Positions 5,334-7,615 of a stretch of DNA of 7,615 bases are shown here, one piece after another. The stretch covers positions 1-7,615 of the forward strand of contig JALUDQ010000239.1 of NCBI GenBank assembly GCA_027043985.1, given 5' to 3'. The stretch's first letter is position 1. Each line of letters begins with the position of its first letter. The notes under the pieces are model-generated. The model saw nothing but the letters and a program-made list of their open reading frames with translations. It did not search any database and had not been told where the DNA came from. The position numbers were made by a program, and so were the translations under genes. The stretch comes from Desulfurococcales archaeon (GTDB lineage Archaea; Thermoproteota; Thermoprotei_A; Sulfolobales; WANQ01).

Positions 5334-6485
5334 TCATCCTTCTTTTCCGCTAACTATGTATCCTCCATATTTCGCCCATATATGACAAGTTCCCTCACTC
5401 GAAACCATACATGGCCCATATGGTCGCTCAGGCGTACATGCTTTTAGGAATAGTGGGCAATCAGTGGGCTTTGCTAGACCGAGGACTACATCGGTACAAC
5501 GGCATCCCGGCCGTATATCTACAGCCTTATCTACCTTGACGTCATATCTCTCTAACGCATTATACTCCGAGTATTTTTCCTTAAATACTGCCCCGCTTTC
5601 GGGTACTACTCCTATACCCCTCCAGTCAGCATCAACTATATCGAATACCTCATTGATAATCTTTCTCGCCTTCTCATTACCCTTAAACCTTACTACCCTA
5701 CGGTACTCATTCTCAACTCTCGCCTCACCTCTCGCTATTTGGCGGAGTATCATAAGTATAGCCATGAGAACATCTACGGGCTCGAAGCCAGCTATAACCG
5801 AGGGTACAATACCCTCCAAGAAGAGCCATGACTCTACTCCTATAATTGTTGACACGTGTCCTGGAAGTATAATTCCATTAATTGATATCTCCTTTAACTT
5901 TAACATATACTTAGTTATAGGGGGCGTCAGCCTATAGGCGGGTAATACATATAAGTTACCTGGCATTCGATTAGAGTAAATATATGATGCTACTGTCGGC
6001 ATTGTAGTTTCAAAGCCTACCCCAACGAAAACATGGTCTTCTCTAGCTCTTTCCCTAGCCTTCTTTACAGCGTCATTAAACCCATACACTACCTCTACTC
6101 TTGCTCCTAAACCCTTTGCTTGGGCAAGACTTAGCTTGGAGCCTGGAACCTTATACATATCCCCATAGGTTAGTATGATTACGTCTTCTTCAAGAGCCAA
6201 TTTTATTGCGGTATCAATTATTCTAGCGGGTGTAACACAAACGGGGCATCCGGGTCCAGCTACGAGGTCTATTTTACTTGGCATCAAACTCCTTATACCA
6301 TAATATGTTACGGTGTGTTCATGGGTTCCACAGAAGCTCATAATTAATATTCTCTCCTCATTGATTCTCTCAGCTATTCTATGTATTTTTTCCACTATCT
6401 TCTTGGCAAGCTCTGGATCACGGTACTTGCTTAATATTTCTAAAAGCTTCTTCCTACGCTTAACATATTCTTGGGACAAGTTCAC
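5334..6485 (-). CDS. hypD: [NiFe]-hydrogenase maturation protein HypD, 383 aa
   Basis: HypD is an iron-sulfur scaffold that, in complex with HypC, holds the iron while two cyanides and CO are attached. Numbering from the GTG start, SFCGTHEHT carries C52, GPGCPVC carries C80 and C83, and VGVGFETT is the third family motif. The C-terminal region has cysteines at 328, 330, 343, 350, 359 and 367 within GCRCTD, TDCPLF, KACTPE and VSSEGTC, including those for the [4Fe-4S] cluster. The length is normal. An upstream TTG at 6521 is possible, but I choose GTG at 6485 because GGAGGT lies 8 nt before it and no ribosome site precedes the TTG. The gene overlaps the end of hypE by 26 nt, suggesting translational coupling, and is followed 4 nt later by the radical SAM gene. 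Confidence 0.97.
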   Translation of the reverse strand: MNLSQEYVKRRKKLLEILSKYRDPELAKKIVEKIHRIAERINEERILIMSFCGTHEHTVTYYGIRSLMPSKIDLVAGPGCPVCVTPARIIDTAIKLALEEDVIILTYGDMYKVPGSKLSLAQAKGLGARVEVVYGFNDAVKKARERAREDHVFVGVGFETTMPTVASYIYSNRMPGNLYVLPAYRLTPPITKYMLKLKEISINGIILPGHVSTIIGVESWLFLEGIVPSVIAGFEPVDVLMAILMILRQIARGEARVENEYRRVVRFKGNEKARKIINEVFDIVDADWRGIGVVPESGAVFKEKYSEYNALERYDVKVDKAVDIRPGCRCTDVVLGLAKPTDCPLFLKACTPERPYGPCMVSSEGTCHIWAKYGGYIVSGKEG

Positions 6486-7482
6486 CGCGTGGAACCTCCA
6501 ATAATCTTGTGCCACCAACAACTGTTTTCAGAAATACTCTTGGTTCACGAGACTTCTCGGCTACTCTTCCTATAATCTCGGCTTCAGGGAACCCGTTGGC
6601 TCTAAGTGTTCTAACTAGCTCATCACTGTATTCTTCATCTACTATTATTATTGCTTGGCCTTCTGATGCAAGTGAGTAAGCATCTATGCCCGTCATTTCT
6701 GCTAATGCTCTAGTCTCTTCTCTTATCGGAATTTTTTCCTCGTATACAATAATGTTTACATTAGATTTAGCGGCTATCTCGTTCAACGCCATAGATAAAC
6801 CCCCTCTTGTTGGATCCTTAGCTACTCTTAAACCTCCAACTCTTTTTGCCGTTCTTATTGCAGGCAATATAGGTCTGCAATCACTTTTTACCTCAATATC
6901 ATTTATCCCAAGTTGCGCTGCAATAATAGCTGCTCCATGATCCCCTACGGGTCCGGTTACTACTATGTGGTTTCCTGGCTCTGCATTACTGTCTAATAGC
7001 GGGTTGCCCTCAAGTAATCCTATACCAGTACTAGAGATAACTATGCCGTCTACTTGGTTCTTGGGCATTACTTTGAAGTCTCCGCCTATTAGTGCTATAT
7101 CGTATTCTCTCAAAACTTTCTCATAAGACTCTATTATCTTTCTTAAATCGTCTACGGGGAATCCTTCTTCTACGATAATGGAATCCATAAATGCTATGGG
7201 CTCGGCTCCTATTACGGCTAAATCGTTTATGGTTCCTGTTGCTGCGAGTTTTCCAATATTTCCTCCGGGAAAGAATAATGGTTTAACCGTATACGAGTCC
7301 ACGGTAATGGCGATACTCTTATCTTTGTCTATGGGTATGGTGGCGGCGTCATCTAGTTCCTCCAACCCTATTCCATCCCGTACCTTCTTTTTTCTAAACA
7401 CCTTGGCGATCAATTCCTCTATTATCTTGGATGTTTCGTAACCGCCTGCACCGTGGGCTAATGTAATCTTATCTGTAATCAT
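6460..7482 (-). CDS. hypE: [NiFe]-hydrogenase maturation protein HypE, 340 aa
   Basis: HypE belongs to the PurM/AIR-synthase fold. HypF carbamoylates its C-terminal cysteine, and HypE then uses ATP to dehydrate the thiocarboxamide to thiocyanate, the cyanide donor for the active-site iron on HypC-HypD. The sequence starts with ITLAHGAGG (6-14), has AVTVDSYT-like ITVDSYTVKP (59-68), GGNIGKLAATGTINDLAVIG (73-92) and KDPTRGGLSMALNEIA (222-237), all typical. It ends exactly in PRIC, with C340 the final residue, so it is a true HypE rather than a related PurM-like protein. The ATG start at 7482 has AAGGTG 9 nt upstream in the 22-nt gap after hypC. The 3' end overlaps hypD by 26 nt. HypF is not in the window. 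Confidence 0.97.
   Translation of the reverse strand: MITDKITLAHGAGGYETSKIIEELIAKVFRKKKVRDGIGLEELDDAATIPIDKDKSIAITVDSYTVKPLFFPGGNIGKLAATGTINDLAVIGAEPIAFMDSIIVEEGFPVDDLRKIIESYEKVLREYDIALIGGDFKVMPKNQVDGIVISSTGIGLLEGNPLLDSNAEPGNHIVVTGPVGDHGAAIIAAQLGINDIEVKSDCRPILPAIRTAKRVGGLRVAKDPTRGGLSMALNEIAAKSNVNIIVYEEKIPIREETRALAEMTGIDAYSLASEGQAIIIVDEEYSDELVRTLRANGFPEAEIIGRVAEKSREPRVFLKTVVGGTRLLEVPRGELVPRIC
6494..6499 (-). promoter_or_regulatory. Ribosome binding site deciding the hypD start
   Basis: GGAGGT on the minus strand lies 8 nt before GTG at 6485, inside the hypE coding region. It favours the shorter 383-residue HypD over a start at TTG 6521. Confidence 0.75.
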
Positions 7483-7491
7483 AGGCTAAGA

Positions 7492-7497
7492 CACCTT
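7492..7497 (-). promoter_or_regulatory. Ribosome binding site of hypE
   Basis: AAGGTG on the minus strand lies 9 nt before the hypE ATG, within the short hypC-hypE gap. No TATA-like box is evident in the gap, consistent with one transcript. Confidence 0.55.
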
Positions 7498-7504
7498 AGA
7501 TGAT

Positions 7505-7615
7505 CTATGCTTCTATTTCCTGTAATGCTCTTGCTAGTTCGTCAAAAGCCTCTTTTATCTCCTTATATTCTTGTTCGCTTATCTTAGCTATTATTGCGCC
7601 AGCGTGAACTATTAC
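7505..7615 (-). CDS. hypC: [NiFe]-hydrogenase maturation chaperone HypC/HybG/HupF family, C-terminal 36 aa only
   Basis: The frame enters from the right edge of the window and ends at TAG (7507-7505). Its 36 residues begin VIVHAGAIIAKISEQE and continue with an acidic helix ending LARALQEIEA. The 'V-V-HAG-AI-KI' strand followed by a charged C-terminal helix is the usual end of HypC (family about 75-90 aa), the small chaperone that partners HypD and carries the Fe(CN)2CO unit to the hydrogenase large subunit. The N-terminal MC motif lies outside the window. Position immediately before hypE supports the call. Confidence 0.87.
   Translation of the reverse strand, partial: VIVHAGAIIAKISEQEYKEIKEAFDELARALQEIEA

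Noticed and set aside
5464..5937. A 157-codon open frame on the plus strand, with shorter ones at 4131-4484, 6686-6940 and 7178-7441.
   Set aside because: All lie antisense within strongly conserved genes (hypD, radical SAM, hypE), have no recognisable motifs and have the composition expected of complementary shadows.
6486..6521. A longer HypD beginning at TTG 6521.
   Set aside because: There is no ribosome site before this TTG, it would deepen the hypE overlap to 62 nt, and GTG at 6485 has a near-perfect GGAGGT at good spacing.

Overview
The window looks like chromosomal DNA from an anaerobic, probably hyperthermophilic crenarchaeon (Thermoproteota, Desulfurococcales-like). The reasons are a type III (prepilin-like) signal on a solute-binding protein, an archaeal HTH/Zn-ribbon regulator, Shine-Dalgarno sites complementary to the archaeal 16S tail (GGAGGT, AGGTGAT), frequent GTG and TTG starts, A/T-leaning codons rich in ATA, CTA and AGG/AGA, and dense, often overlapping genes. 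The genus is not certain.

Layout from left to right. (1) 1-924, minus: the 5' part of a family-5 (oligopeptide/dipeptide) ABC-transporter substrate-binding protein with signal, membrane anchor and a long Thr/Pro/Ser linker. Unusually, the linker joins directly to what is normally the middle of the binding fold. (2) 1012-1626, plus: an unrecognised 204-aa protein, divergent from (1). (3) 1613-1936, minus: a small winged-helix plus zinc-ribbon regulator, tail to tail with (2) with a 14-nt overlap. (4) 2056-2445, plus: an unrecognised 129-aa protein with a winged-helix-like pattern, divergent from (3) across a 119-nt spacer that holds a short inverted repeat and a direct repeat. (5) 2422-3924, minus: a SAMHD1/dGTPase-like HD phosphohydrolase, tail to tail with (4) with a 24-nt overlap. 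(6) 3992-7615, minus: a tightly packed run transcribed in the order hypC (3' end only), hypE, hypD, then a B12-binding-domain radical SAM protein. The HD gene follows after a 67-nt gap that has its own promoter-like sequence.

How the genes work together. HypC, HypD and HypE build the Fe(CN)2CO group of [NiFe]-hydrogenases. HypE dehydrates a thiocarboxamide on its C-terminal cysteine to thiocyanate, and the cyanide is passed to iron held on the HypC-HypD complex. No hydrogenase structural gene, hypA, hypB or hypF lies in the window, so these must be elsewhere. The radical SAM gene starts 4 nt after hypD and so is very probably co-transcribed with the hyp genes, but its chemistry is unknown. 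The regulator, the HD protein and the two unrecognised genes show no obvious functional link to hydrogenase maturation.

The observations most worth following up are the substrate-binding protein that appears to lack about 200 residues of its first lobe, the radical SAM/B12 protein embedded in a hyp operon, and the archaeal HD protein that keeps the residues of SAMHD1's guanine-nucleotide site. No RNA genes, CRISPR arrays or insertion sequences were found.
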